In this document: positions 1-9,432 of the stretch, in pieces
How the letters are laid out: each line of letters starts with the position of its first letter
Numbering within the stretch: the first letter of the stretch is position 1
DNA from: Prosthecobacter sp.
GTDB taxonomy: Bacteria; Verrucomicrobiota; Verrucomicrobiia; Verrucomicrobiales; Verrucomicrobiaceae
Direction: 5' to 3'
DNA length: 64,000 nt
Assembly: GCF_014879935.1 (NCBI RefSeq)
Contig: NZ_JACSRD010000241.1
Span: 51,646 to 115,645, forward strand
The notes under the pieces: generated by a model
What the model was told of the DNA's origin: nothing
What the model saw: only the letters and a program-made list of their open reading frames with translations
The model's database searches: none
Made by a program: the position numbers and the translations under genes

Positions 1-3000
1 GAAGTGCGCGAACTTCACGCCCGCCTTCGCGGACACCGCAGGGAAGTAGAAGTGATACTCAAAGGTCTGCGTCGTGTAGGGCTCCAGGCGCACCTGTTTC
101 GAGTCGGTGGCCTTGCTGCCGAGGATGGGAAGCGCGCCCTGCGGGATTTGCAGCAGCACGGCGGCCTTCACGCGACTGCTCGTCGGGTTCGTGACGACGA
201 CATTCGCGCCGTAGGTCACGCCGGTGAGGAATTCGTCCGTCACATACTTCTCGAACTTCTCATTGCCCTCCATCCGGTAGCGGTCGCCCTGCCGGAAGAA
301 GCTCTGCGAGACGAGGAGCTGGCCCTGCGCCGACTTGTCGCCATCCACGGGCTTGATCTCCTTGTGGAAAAGAATGCACGGCCCGCCCGCGGTGAAGGTG
401 AACTGGCCGTTCTCCGCCTTTGTGGTGTGCTTCGGTGCCTCAAACGGCAGATCGAGCACCGCCAGCGCCAGCATCATCTCCGGGAAGCTGTGGCAAGCCT
501 CGGCGAAGTTCGGTGAAACGAAGCCACCCTTCGATCCCGCCGCCACCCACGCGGCGTAATCGTGCCAAAAGGCATTCACCGTGATGAGATCGGCGTTCTG
601 CTCGGTGATGCGCCGCTTGTAGTAATTGTTCTCCGCCCATTCCTTCGTCGGGCCAAGGGCGCGGTAGAAGACGCGGACGAGTCCACGAGCGGCACCGGCG
701 GCATCTCTGCCGAAGTATCCAAATCCTGCAATGGAACCAGCTCGCACAACCGGTTCGTTTAGGTCCACCCAACCGTTCAAAGCCAGTTCGCGTCCACTTC
801 TAAGCTCTTCCAGTTCTTTGCGTCCAGCCATGCGATCACCATCTGCATCAGCTTTTCTCAACTCGGGAAGACGCTGGAGTTCATCTGCGGTCATTGAGCG
901 GCGAAGGGCACCTGGGGCACCACCGACTCCAATGCCTTTGCCGAAACCACCACCAGCAGCAGGAGCCTCCGCTGCGAAACTATCCGCCGGGGCCGCAGGT
1001 GCTGCTGCGGGCATCGGCGACATGGGTGGAGGAGGAGACTTCGCCGCAGCGTCATAAGCGGCCTTGTCGAATCCATCGAGGTCCCCTTTTTCCATCGCCC
1101 GGCCGCGCAGCGCCGTCTCAAACAGGCGGTCCGCTTCCTCCGGATTCGGCGGGATCATTTCCCAAAGCTCACGCACATGCCGTGCAGCATTTGGCGCTTC
1201 GTTTTGAAGGCGCTGAGCCAGCAGGATGCGCTCGACGATGTTCAGGCGGGCGTAGGCCCAGGGTTCGAGGTGTTTCGAGAGATCGAGGCCGAGCAGATAC
1301 TCGTCCATGAAGGTCTTGTCCTTCTTGTGGGCGAGGTAGGGCTTCACGACTTTGTCGAAGAAGGGCTTGTCCTTGTGCTGGAGGAAGAGGTTGAGCTCGT
1401 GGCAGGCGTATTCGCCGTATTTGGCGAGCTTTTCGTCGTCTTTGAGCTTCGGCCAGTTCAGCACGAAGGCGAACTCGGCGAGGTGAGGATTGAGCGTGTT
1501 CAAGAGGCTGTACACGCCGCTGAGCGTCTCGTAGGTCTCCAACTCGCTCGTGAGGATGTCGGTGAGGGTGAGTGACTTGCCGGTATCGAGCACGGTGATC
1601 TCTTTTTTCTGCGTGAAGGGCTTCGCGGGATCGAGATTCCGCGCGAGGCGCTGATCGGCAAATTTCGTCGGCACCTCCGGCAGCGTGAGCGTGCGCCACG
1701 AGGCGTTTTGCAGGTCCTCGGCGTAGATTTGCACGTGCTGGCGGTCGCCGAACATCTTGCGCTCGATGCGCACGACGCCTTCTTTGTCGGAAACGAGGTT
1801 GTAGATGACCGGCGCGGCGCTGGCGATGAAATCGAGGTTCGTGCCGCCTTGCGGGCCTGCCTGGGCCTTCATCTTCTTCGCGGGCATCGCTTTGGGAGCT
1901 TCGACCGCTCCAGCGGCTCCACCGCGAGTCATGGACGCGCCTTCACCGGCTTGATTGGCGAGCGCATCGAGATCAGTGCTGCGAATTTCCCACGGATTGA
2001 GCAGCAGGCCGGGGCGGGTGAGCATGTTGCCGGGGAAGAGCTTCGCGTAACGGCGTTCCAGGATGTAGCGGTATTCATCGCCGATCTCGCGGTCGGCGGA
2101 GTAGAGGTTGGGATTGCGTGCAGGTGTGCCAGAAGCCGCGCCGAAGCGTGCGAAGCCGCCAAGACCGCCAAAAAGACCGCTGCCAGGATCGAATCGCGAT
2201 GCAGCAACATGCACGCGGGCAAACGGGCTGCTGTTCGCGAGTTTGACGGTGATGAAGTCTTTGTCGGTGGTGGTCTCGGTGATTTGGAGCGGCGAATTGC
2301 CTTTGAGTTCGAGCTGGCGGTGCTTGCCGAGGACCCAGCCGCCGATTTGGGTGCCTGCGGTGACTTTGATGGTGATGAGCGGCTGGCCGGAGATTTGCAG
2401 GGAGTAGTCCCCGGGTTTGAGGCCGGTGATGGTGAGGAAATTTTTTTCTGTTTGGAGGAGGGAGGAGAGGTCGGCGGTGTAAGTGCCGGAGGTTTGGGCG
2501 AGTAAGGAAGCGATGGGGCGTTGCGCTGCTGCTGCGGGTTGGAAACCCGTGCTCCACGGAATGTGCGCGGTCTCGCCCTCTTTGAGGTGAATCGTAGCAG
2601 ACGGCGTCGTGTCGGCTTCCTCAAGCGGCCAGGAGGACTGGCGACCGTTGGGGATTCTTGCGGTGATTTGCTCGATGCCGTCGAGATTGCCGAGGGCGAC
2701 GCGGCCTTTGTCGTCGGTTTTGAGGGCGTGGGTCTGCACGCGGGTGAAGTCGCGATGCTTGAAGGTGAAGATGACTTGCTGGTCGGCGACGGGTTCGCCG
2801 TTTTTGCCGAGAAGCTCAAAGACGCGGCTGCCATCGAAGGTGCTGAGATGGCCGTCGTTGGTGGCTTCGGTTTTGTCGATGCCGTTGAGCGTCCAGGTGT
2901 GGCTGGCGTTGAGATCGCGCTTCGTGCCACCGGCACTGAGGACATCCACCTTGCCACTGAGCGTGACGCTGAAGCTGGCGAGACGCTCGGGCACGGTGAG

Positions 3001-5076
3001 CGTGTGCGTGAGGACGCTGCCGGCGCTGAGTTTGAGGTCTTTGACTTCACGCGTCGTCGAAATGCCGTCGTGGGTGATGCTGGTGATGGTCAGCTTGGGC
3101 TCGGTGAGCAGTTCGGGGGCGAGATGTGTCTCCCCGAGCATCAAGGCGGTGCGCACGGCCAGCGTGGCCTCGCGACGCGCGAGGAGTTGCTCGCGCTCGA
3201 TGTGGAATTGCGCATCAAGACGGTATTCCTCGGCGTGGTGGTTAAATTGCGTGAGTGTGGCGAAGGTGCCGGCGGCATCGCCGATGATGAGGTTCTTCGT
3301 GCCGGGCTGATTCGTGAACGGAATGGCGATGCGGCCGAGTTTTTCATCGACGGTGAGTTTGCGCCCCTCAAACCATGCGACGGCGTCTTTGACGGGCTGG
3401 TTCTTTTCATCGAGCACGAGCACCAAATCGCCCGCGGGGCCGGTTTGCTGCAAAAGGTGCCACTGGCCGGTGCGGATGAGCGCACGGCTGCTGCGGCCAC
3501 CGCCGATGAATTCGATGATCCAGGCCCCGCGTTTGCCTTTGAGGTCGGGGAAGGCGAATTTTTGCCGCGTGCGCGTGAACGGGCCGCCATCGAAGGCGTG
3601 CGTCTGCTCGCTGTTGGCGACGAGGCCGTCGAGATTGAGGTCGGTGTTGAGCTGGCGCTGCTGCGTCTGGAAAAAGTTGAGCGTGTTGAGCTCGAAAATC
3701 TTCACGATGAGCTTCGGCGTGTTTTTGACGACCACATCGAACGCGATGTCATCGCCCGGCAGGAACTGCGGCGCATTCGTGGCGGGGAATTCGATGTCCA
3801 CGCGGTCTTTGAGCGCCTGAAACTCCGTCGGCGTGATGAGCGAGGCCCAGCGTTCGGGATTGCCAATGCCATTCGTGATGAGCGCCTCGGCAAGGATGGG
3901 CTTCAGCCAGGTGTCGCTGACGTGCTCGATCCACGGGGCGAGGAGATCGCGCGGATTCGAGTCGGCTTTCGCGGATGTGGCAAAGAGGTGGAGGAAGTAG
4001 TCGCGGACGAGTTCTTCATCGTTGTGGACGGGGGGCGAGCTGATGAGCGGATCGCTGAGGTCGGCGTCGAGGTCGCACCAGTCGGAGTTGTAGGTGCGGA
4101 GGAACTCCTCGTTGATGTAGGCCATGCGGCGCGGGAGCTTCAGGTAGGTGAGGAAGCGCTCGCGATCATAGACGCCCTTTTTGCGGTCGTGATCGAGGCG
4201 GAGGTAAAGGATGCGGGCTTTGAGGGTTTTGTGCGAGTTGACGCCCTTCGCGAAGGCCCACACGCGGTCGAGCCAGGCCTCGCGCTCCGCTTCGTCGAAT
4301 TCGAGGTTCACATCGGCGCTGGGGGCCAGTTTGCGCAAATAAGTGTAGATGAAGGCCGTGCTGCCGATGTTCTGGCCTCTCAGCTCATCCAGCTGCGTGA
4401 GCAAAAGCTGCCGATGAATCGGCAAATCGCCAAAACCGATGCTCGGCTCGGCTTGGAAGTCCGCTTTCACCGCCTCGATCAGATTTGGCACATCGGGGCG
4501 CTGGAGCTTTTGCAGCACGCTGCGGCGTTGATCCGGCGTGAGCGGCACCTGATCGCGAATGAGCGAGGCGAGCGCCTCCTGCGAGAGGCTTTGGAGGCCG
4601 CGGTCGTTGTTCAAAGCATCACGCAGAAAGACCTCGCGGCTGATTTTCGCCGGATCGAGGCTGGTGGGCAGGTCCGGCTTCGCATCCGGCACCTGGCGCT
4701 GGTGATCGTGGCGGATGCCGAGGCGCTCGATGAGGTATTTGAGGGTGACGAGCGGCTCCTTCTCATAGTTCAAGATGGCCTCGCGGTTCAAAATGACGCG
4801 GCGTGCCTCGTTTTCGTCCGGCGTGCGCTGCCGCCACTCGTTGAGCAGATTGTTGAGCTTCGCCGTGTCGCGGACGTTTTGGTAATGCAGCGCGTGGAAG
4901 AAATAGTACTCCTCCGAGCCCGGCACGAGCTCCCCGAGGGCTTTTTCGCGGTCCGCCGCGAGAGCGAAGCGCTCGATGAAGCCGATTTCGTTTTCGGCGT
5001 GGAGGGGGTAGAACAGGCCGAACGCGAGCACGAACGGAAGGAAGCGAAGGCGTGAGAAGGGGATGGCAGATTTCAT
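1..5076 (-). CDS. Giant secreted protein of unknown function, C-terminus beyond left edge
   Basis: The minus strand is open without a stop from an ATG at 5076 to the window edge, about 1,692 codons, so the C-terminus is missing. The first ~22 residues form a signal peptide: basic start, hydrophobic FVLAFGLFYPL, then cleavage near HAEN. Residues ~25-400 look alpha-helical. The middle (~420-900) is beta-rich, with repeated sandwich-like segments such as FLPGDDIAFDVVVKN and a GGWVLGKHRQLELKG stretch, reminiscent of macroglobulin (MG) domains of large bacterial surface proteins. An Ala/Pro-rich linker at about residues 1345-1390 is followed by an EF-hand-like loop (DADGDRMAGRKE, about residue 1405). 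I see no thioester CxEQ motif in the visible part. An envelope or periplasmic role is inferred; the family is not certain. The long plus-strand frames over it are antisense shadows. Confidence 0.8.
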   Translation of the reverse strand, partial: MKSAIPFSRLRFLPFVLAFGLFYPLHAENEIGFIERFALAADREKALGELVPGSEEYYFFHALHYQNVRDTAKLNNLLNEWRQRTPDENEARRVILNREAILNYEKEPLVTLKYLIERLGIRHDHQRQVPDAKPDLPTSLDPAKISREVFLRDALNNDRGLQSLSQEALASLIRDQVPLTPDQRRSVLQKLQRPDVPNLIEAVKADFQAEPSIGFGDLPIHRQLLLTQLDELRGQNIGSTAFIYTYLRKLAPSADVNLEFDEAEREAWLDRVWAFAKGVNSHKTLKARILYLRLDHDRKKGVYDRERFLTYLKLPRRMAYINEEFLRTYNSDWCDLDADLSDPLISSPPVHNDEELVRDYFLHLFATSAKADSNPRDLLAPWIEHVSDTWLKPILAEALITNGIGNPERWASLITPTEFQALKDRVDIEFPATNAPQFLPGDDIAFDVVVKNTPKLIVKIFELNTLNFFQTQQRQLNTDLNLDGLVANSEQTHAFDGGPFTRTRQKFAFPDLKGKRGAWIIEFIGGGRSSRALIRTGQWHLLQQTGPAGDLVLVLDEKNQPVKDAVAWFEGRKLTVDEKLGRIAIPFTNQPGTKNLIIGDAAGTFATLTQFNHHAEEYRLDAQFHIEREQLLARREATLAVRTALMLGETHLAPELLTEPKLTITSITHDGISTTREVKDLKLSAGSVLTHTLTVPERLASFSVTLSGKVDVLSAGGTKRDLNASHTWTLNGIDKTEATNDGHLSTFDGSRVFELLGKNGEPVADQQVIFTFKHRDFTRVQTHALKTDDKGRVALGNLDGIEQITARIPNGRQSSWPLEEADTTPSATIHLKEGETAHIPWSTGFQPAAAAQRPIASLLAQTSGTYTADLSSLLQTEKNFLTITGLKPGDYSLQISGQPLITIKVTAGTQIGGWVLGKHRQLELKGNSPLQITETTTDKDFITVKLANSSPFARVHVAASRFDPGSGLFGGLGGFARFGAASGTPARNPNLYSADREIGDEYRYILERRYAKLFPGNMLTRPGLLLNPWEIRSTDLDALANQAGEGASMTRGGAAGAVEAPKAMPAKKMKAQAGPQGGTNLDFIASAAPVIYNLVSDKEGVVRIERKMFGDRQHVQIYAEDLQNASWRTLTLPEVPTKFADQRLARNLDPAKPFTQKKEITVLDTGKSLTLTDILTSELETYETLSGVYSLLNTLNPHLAEFAFVLNWPKLKDDEKLAKYGEYACHELNLFLQHKDKPFFDKVVKPYLAHKKDKTFMDEYLLGLDLSKHLEPWAYARLNIVERILLAQRLQNEAPNAARHVRELWEMIPPNPEEADRLFETALRGRAMEKGDLDGFDKAAYDAAAKSPPPPMSPMPAAAPAAPADSFAAEAPAAGGGFGKGIGVGGAPGALRRSMTADELQRLPELRKADADGDRMAGRKELEELRSGRELALNGWVDLNEPVVRAGSIAGFGYFGRDAAGAARGLVRVFYRALGPTKEWAENNYYKRRITEQNADLITVNAFWHDYAAWVAAGSKGGFVSPNFAEACHSFPEMMLALAVLDLPFEAPKHTTKAENGQFTFTAGGPCILFHKEIKPVDGDKSAQGQLLVSQSFFRQGDRYRMEGNEKFEKYVTDEFLTGVTYGANVVVTNPTSSRVKAAVLLQIPQGALPILGSKATDSKQVRLEPYTTQTFEYHFYFPAVSAKAGVKFAHF

Positions 5077-5256
5077 GGCCAGAAGTCAGGTTGTGGACAA
5101 CGATGCGGCCAGCATCACGGGTAAGGCGAGCTTTTATTGTAAAGCGACTGTCAATTCGCAGGCAGTGCGCAGCCCCGGTGCCTGCGTCAGGTGGCAAAAA
5201 AGTGATTGAAAGAGGGGGGGCGGGAACTACTGTCGCGGCCCTTACCTCCCAGACCC

Positions 5257-5490
5257 ATGGCAGACGCAGCAAACAAATACGCCCACAACGCAGCCGGAGC
5301 TTATTATGTCGATGACCAGTGCATCGACTGCGATCTGTGCCGTGAAACCGCCCCGGCGAACTTCAAACGCGACGACGACGGCGGCCATTCCTACGTTTAC
5401 AAGCAGCCGGAGTCCGATGAGGAACGCAATCTCTGCGAAGAGGCGCTCACGGGCTGCCCGGTCGAGGCCATCGGCCGCGACGGCGAGTGA
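5257..5490 (+). CDS. 4Fe-4S ferredoxin
   Basis: A 77-residue acidic protein with CIDCDLC near the N-terminus and a distal Cys-Pro (TGCPVEAI) near the C-terminus, the pattern of a single [4Fe-4S] ferredoxin of the Fer4_13/Fer4_15 kind. It would be a cytosolic electron carrier; the partner enzyme is not indicated, as neither neighbour is a redox enzyme. The ATG at 5257 is preferred because a possible extension upstream to 5206 is basic and Pro-rich and unlike ferredoxins. It stands alone, divergent from the giant gene on its left and followed by an intrinsic terminator. Confidence 0.88.
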   Translation: MADAANKYAHNAAGAYYVDDQCIDCDLCRETAPANFKRDDDGGHSYVYKQPESDEERNLCEEALTGCPVEAIGRDGE

Positions 5491-5509
5491 TTTTTTCCGG
5501 GATGCCGAC

Positions 5510-5537
5510 GGGCCGGACGCTCTCCGGCCCTGTTTTT
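5510..5537 (+). terminator. Intrinsic terminator after the ferredoxin
   Basis: A perfect 7-bp GC stem (GGGCCGG at 5510-5516 paired with CCGGCCC at 5524-5530) with a 7-nt loop is followed by TGTTTTT. It lies between the convergent ferredoxin and the minus-strand gene ending at 5547. The U-tract is on the plus-strand side, so it mainly serves the ferredoxin. Confidence 0.7.
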
Positions 5538-5546
5538 GACCCAGGA

Positions 5547-6578
5547 TCAAGGCAGGACCAGCCAACGGGGGGTGATGACCTGCTCCAGGCGCACGCACTG
5601 ATTTGACTGGGCGTCCGGTGGGAAGGAGACCATGAGGGTGTAACCCCGGAAACCGGTGGGACCGGTGCCGGAGAGGTCCGTCTCCAGCCAGCGGCAGAGG
5701 TCCGTGCCGCGCTCGGTGTAGGCGTAGAGGGAGCTTTCCCCGTTTTCGGAGGTGAGCTTCACGCAGAGATACCGTGACGAGTCGGAGAACTCGAAGTTGT
5801 AGTACTCAAACAGGCGCACGTAAGCCCTCATGCGCACCGGTTTGACCGGCCGCGTCTCACGGAAGGCCTGAAAGGAGAGCTCGCCGTAGCCGGTGACGCT
5901 TTCCCAGTCGATCAGGAACTTTCCGTCCGGTCCACGGCGCATGGCAACCTCCAGGGATCCTGTGGGGCGGTTGCTGGCGTAGCTGAAGTAGAGGATCTCC
6001 GTGCCATCGATCTCGTAGCGTGCCTTCGCCGCCATGCTGCCAGGCACCGGGTCGGTGCCTTTCTGGTTCTCGTAGAAGTCCTTCATCAGAGGAGCGACAC
6101 GGGCGAGGTCGAAGACCAGCGGTTTGCGGTCTTCAATGGTCTGCGCCTTCCAAAACTCGTCCAGCGTGGCCAGTGCGGCGGTCATGTCTTCTCCGCTTTC
6201 ATTGAGGGGCAGTTCCTTGATGGAGGAGATCGCTGGCACGGGCGATTCACGCCGGGTCTCAGGGGCTCCAACCGGGGCCGAGGGGGTGCCGGCAGCAGGG
6301 GGATTGGAGACGGCTGGTGCCGGCGAGGCGATCTTTGGCAGGACTGACGCCGGTGCCGGCTCTGCTGCGGCCGCATCGACCGTGAGGCCGAGGTTTTCCA
6401 ATTCGCGGGCACGAGTCTCGGCTTTCTGGGCGAGTGAAACCAGCGCCTTCCGGCTGGCGATGGAATCGAAATACCAGCGCCAGCCGACGAACAGGGTCAG
6501 CCCCAGGCACACGCAGAGCGTGAACGCCACGCCCATGAAGGCGCGATGGGAACCGATGGAGCCGGAGGACATTGGCAT
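5547..6578 (-). CDS. Membrane-anchored hypothetical protein
   Basis: 343 residues. One transmembrane segment lies at about 14-33 (AFTLCVCLGLTLFVGW), then a short coiled stretch (~38-65), an Ala/Pro-rich linker (~70-125) and a soluble C-terminal domain of about 200 residues with an aromatic-rich core (for example RLFEYYNFEF). The topology suggests an N-terminal anchor with the domain in the periplasm. I do not recognise a family. It starts about 100 bases from, and divergent to, the kdsD-type gene. Two ATGs lie at the start (MPMSS), so the start is uncertain by two codons. Confidence 0.75.
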   Translation of the reverse strand: MPMSSGSIGSHRAFMGVAFTLCVCLGLTLFVGWRWYFDSIASRKALVSLAQKAETRARELENLGLTVDAAAAEPAPASVLPKIASPAPAVSNPPAAGTPSAPVGAPETRRESPVPAISSIKELPLNESGEDMTAALATLDEFWKAQTIEDRKPLVFDLARVAPLMKDFYENQKGTDPVPGSMAAKARYEIDGTEILYFSYASNRPTGSLEVAMRRGPDGKFLIDWESVTGYGELSFQAFRETRPVKPVRMRAYVRLFEYYNFEFSDSSRYLCVKLTSENGESSLYAYTERGTDLCRWLETDLSGTGPTGFRGYTLMVSFPPDAQSNQCVRLEQVITPRWLVLP

Positions 6579-6680
6579 GACGGACGATTATTGAAAAAAG
6601 CAGGTCATCATGACGGGGAAACGATTGATTCTCAAGCACTTGGTTGCCCCACCCCGGACTCCGCTTACACTCGCCGGCCC

Positions 6681-7652
6681 ATGAATTACCCGGAGAAGGC
6701 ACGCCGCGTCATCCAGCTCGAAATTGACGAGCTGCAGCGGCTGCACGCACGGATCGACGACAGCTTCGCCCGGGCCATCGAGCTGATGCTGCCCTGTGTG
6801 CGGAACCGGGGGAAGCTGATCGTGTGCGGGGTGGGCAAAAGCGGGAATATCGGCCGGAAACTGGCCGCCACGCTGAACAGCACGGGTGCGACCACGGTGC
6901 TGCTCAACGTGGGCGACGCGCTGCATGGCGACCTGGGGGTCGTCGATCCTGGCGATCTGGCCATCCTGCTCAGCTACAGCGGGGAAACCTCCGAACTCCT
7001 GGACCTGCTGCCGCATCTGAAGCGATTCGACATTCCCATCGTCGCCATCACGGGTGGACTGCAGTCCACCCTGGCGAAAAATGCCGATGTCGTGCTCGAT
7101 GTGCATGTCACCCAGGAGGCCTGCCCGCTGAATCTGGCCCCGACCTCCAGCACCACGACGATGCTGGTCCTGTGCGACGCGCTGGCGATGGCGCTCCTTG
7201 AAGCCCGCGGCTTCCAGTCGGAGGACTTTGCGAAATTACACCCGGGCGGCTCGCTCGGCCGGGCGCTGCTCACCCGGGTCAGCGACGTGATGCGCAGTGG
7301 CGACCAATTGGCGAAAATCACGCCGGACACGCACGTGCGCGAGGCGCTGGAGGCCATGACAAAGGCCCGCAGTGGGGCCGCGATCGTCGAAAACGACGAC
7401 GGCACCCTGGCCGGCGTCTTCACGCATGGAGACTTTGTCCGCGCCTTCCAGAAAGACGACGCCATCGCGGCGAAAGCGGTGAGCGGTTTCATGACGCCGA
7501 GCCCCATCAGCATCCAGGCTGACAAACTCGCCGCCGAGGTGCTGGCGACACTCCAGAAGTATCGCATCGATGACGTGGTGGTGGTCGATGGAGATGGTAG
7601 AGCCGTCGGGATGATCGACACACAGGACCTGACACGCCTGCGGCTGATTTGA
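6681..7652 (+). CDS. kdsD: Arabinose-5-phosphate isomerase (KpsF/GutQ family)
   Basis: 323 residues. The N-terminal half is a SIS sugar-isomerase domain, with CGVGKSGNIGRK, the serine-rich SYSGETSE phosphosugar loop, and PTSSTTTMLVLCDALA. Two CBS domains follow at about 205-260 and 270-323. This is the full KdsD/KpsF architecture and length, interconverting ribulose-5-phosphate and arabinose-5-phosphate, the first step toward Kdo of lipopolysaccharide. The ATG at 6681 aligns with family starts; an upstream in-frame extension has no family character. A symmetrical hairpin follows the stop. No other Kdo genes are in the window. Confidence 0.93.
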   Translation: MNYPEKARRVIQLEIDELQRLHARIDDSFARAIELMLPCVRNRGKLIVCGVGKSGNIGRKLAATLNSTGATTVLLNVGDALHGDLGVVDPGDLAILLSYSGETSELLDLLPHLKRFDIPIVAITGGLQSTLAKNADVVLDVHVTQEACPLNLAPTSSTTTMLVLCDALAMALLEARGFQSEDFAKLHPGGSLGRALLTRVSDVMRSGDQLAKITPDTHVREALEAMTKARSGAAIVENDDGTLAGVFTHGDFVRAFQKDDAIAAKAVSGFMTPSPISIQADKLAAEVLATLQKYRIDDVVVVDGDGRAVGMIDTQDLTRLRLI

Positions 7653-7660
7653 GGTTCCAA

Positions 7661-7714
7661 GTTTCAGGTTTCAGGCGGTGCGTGACGTGAAACTTGAGAC
7701 CTGAAACCTGAAAC
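7661..7714. repeat. Hairpin repeat between convergent genes (GTTCCAAGTTTCA type)
   Basis: GTTTCAGGTTTCAGG at 7661-7675 is the exact reverse complement of 7700-7714, a 15-bp stem with a 24-nt loop. The preceding bases read GGTTCCAAGTTTCA, also found in the hairpin at 59558-59624. It lies between the ends of kdsD and the TraB/GumN gene, so a two-way terminator role is plausible. Confidence 0.65.
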
Positions 7715-7718
7715 GAAC

Positions 7719-8663
7719 TCAGAAGTCCGTCACCTCGCGGTAGTGCCGCACGCGGTAGCCGCGTTGGCGGAAAAGCTCGATCAATCCCGTGTCCGAGGTG
7801 AAATGGCCGGTGCCGACGAGCACCATGACCTTTTCGCCATTCTTCAGCATCGGCTCCAGGTGCCCCATCCAGGCCAGGTTTCGTGCGACGAGGAAGAGAT
7901 TCAGCAGGTCGGGATACTTCTCCGCCTCGCGATACAGCATGTCCTGCAGCGTCTCCAGATTGCCATGCCGCCAGGCCTGGATCAGCTTTTCATACTCCTG
8001 GGCCACGCCGCTGACCTCACCCAGCGTCTGCTCCAGGAGCTCGCGTTGCTGCTGGTCGGTCAGCGAGGCGAAAAGCTGGATCTGGAACTCCACGGTCTCC
8101 AGACCCTCCATCGGCTTGCCATCCTGCTTCGCCCGCTGCTCAAAGTGGGAGTCCACGCCCATGTCCGGCTTCGCACCCAGGTTCGCATACTCCACATTCG
8201 TCATCAGCAACGCCACGAACCAGGGGCGGTAGCGGTTCATGGATGACATGTCCAGACCGTGCTTCTCCGTCCACTTTTTGACAGCCTGCCAGGTTTCCTT
8301 GCTCACATGCGCCTGGAGGGAGGTGTCTGCGGAATACATGCCGAGCTGGGACATGCGGCTGGTCAGCTCCGCGCCGGAAGCCGCTCCTGGCGGCAGTTCC
8401 AGCACGAGCTTGTTGGAGTACATGTAGGCCGCCTCGTAGCCAGGGGCCAGCGGGTAATCCTTTTCGCGCAAGATGTGAATCGTGCCGCAGAGATAGAGAC
8501 GGCCGCCGTTTGGCGCGTCCACCACCCACACGCTGCCGTCGCCATCGCCGTCTGGTACAAAAGCGGACGATTCGTCCATCCTGTCGGTCCTGGCCGCCTC
8601 ACGTTCGCAGGCGCTCGCGCAAACGATGATTGCGAAGGTCAAAAGGAGGCGGAAGAAGGGCAT
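7719..8663 (-). CDS. TraB/GumN family lipoprotein
   Basis: 314 residues from the ATG at 8663; a GTG 15 bases upstream is also possible. The N-terminus is a signal sequence (RLLLTFAIIV) ending in an ASAC site that could be a lipobox. Family marks are the conserved CGTIHIL after the first beta strand, an ELPPGA segment, and the C-terminal VGTGHF followed by LIELFRQRGY. TraB/GumN proteins are thought to be metal-dependent protease-like or regulatory proteins of the envelope; the activity is not established for most bacterial members. It converges on kdsD with a hairpin between them. Confidence 0.85.
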   Translation of the reverse strand: MPFFRLLLTFAIIVCASACEREAARTDRMDESSAFVPDGDGDGSVWVVDAPNGGRLYLCGTIHILREKDYPLAPGYEAAYMYSNKLVLELPPGAASGAELTSRMSQLGMYSADTSLQAHVSKETWQAVKKWTEKHGLDMSSMNRYRPWFVALLMTNVEYANLGAKPDMGVDSHFEQRAKQDGKPMEGLETVEFQIQLFASLTDQQQRELLEQTLGEVSGVAQEYEKLIQAWRHGNLETLQDMLYREAEKYPDLLNLFLVARNLAWMGHLEPMLKNGEKVMVLVGTGHFTSDTGLIELFRQRGYRVRHYREVTDF

Positions 8664-8710
8664 TCGCGATCCAAACACGCGGCCAAGGAGGGTTGCAACT
8701 GGGATGTGAG

Positions 8711-9400
8711 TTAGCGATGCTTCTGATCGGACTCGTGAACGGCAGGGGTATAGAAAGGCCAGCGTGTGATCAGCACACTTTCCAGCGAACCGACGGTGAT
8801 CAGGCGATTCTGGGTCCCTTCGTCATCCACATACTCGTACAGGTGCGCACTTTGCCAATGCTCATCAGTCCAGTCGGGGACGAGGGGGTGGGACAAGAAT
8901 GGGGCTCGCTGGTGGTGAGGTTCCATCTTGAGCGCTTTTATAAGAGCCACAGTGCTCTGCTTCGAGCATCGGAAGGTAAACGCTTTGTTACCAGAGTACG
9001 CCAGTGTCGGCGCAGAGACATCCATTCCCTCTGCATCTGGCGGAATCTCGACTGCAAAGTATTCGACGAAGAGTTTCCGGATCCCGTCTTCCCTGGAATA
9101 GGTCGAGGCGTGGAACAGGGCTGAGACTAACATAAACGCCGATGGCAGCAGTCCTAGCCACGTCCGCCCATGCCATATGCGTCTCGACGCATAAACCAGC
9201 CACACGATCAACAACCAGATGCCAAGTATGAAAGCGGCCGGAATGGTGATAATCGCCGTCATGTAGCACGCAAACGCCAAGACTCCCTCGCTCGATGGGT
9301 AAAGGGTGAGATCCCAGAAACAACTGCCGATAAACGTCAACTGTGCCAGCACCACCACCCAGCCATAGTGGAGTCGTTTCGGGGCCTGTGAGGTGCTCAT
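8711..9400 (-). CDS. Membrane protein of unknown function
   Basis: 229 residues from ATG 9400. Three hydrophobic segments lie near residues 14-34, 42-68 and 80-100, followed by a soluble domain of about 120 residues rich in aromatics and acidic residues. No family is recognised. It begins 32 bases after the stop of the upstream DUF1501 gene on the same strand and may be cotranscribed with it. It looks less GC-rich than its neighbours by eye. A longer reading frame extending upstream to 9688 is the antisense of DUF1501 and is rejected. Confidence 0.7.
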   Translation of the reverse strand: MSTSQAPKRLHYGWVVVLAQLTFIGSCFWDLTLYPSSEGVLAFACYMTAIITIPAAFILGIWLLIVWLVYASRRIWHGRTWLGLLPSAFMLVSALFHASTYSREDGIRKLFVEYFAVEIPPDAEGMDVSAPTLAYSGNKAFTFRCSKQSTVALIKALKMEPHHQRAPFLSHPLVPDWTDEHWQSAHLYEYVDDEGTQNRLITVGSLESVLITRWPFYTPAVHESDQKHR

Positions 9401-9432
9401 GCTGCTGTAATACAACGACCGAGCTTGTGAGA

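Noticed and set aside
2521..5055. An 844-codon plus-strand open frame
   Set aside because: It is the antisense of the giant minus-strand gene, which has a signal peptide and coherent domains; the translation is low-complexity Glu/Arg/Ala-rich.
8663..8678. GTG start for the TraB/GumN gene
   Set aside because: The ATG 15 bases later gives a better signal peptide start; the difference is five residues.
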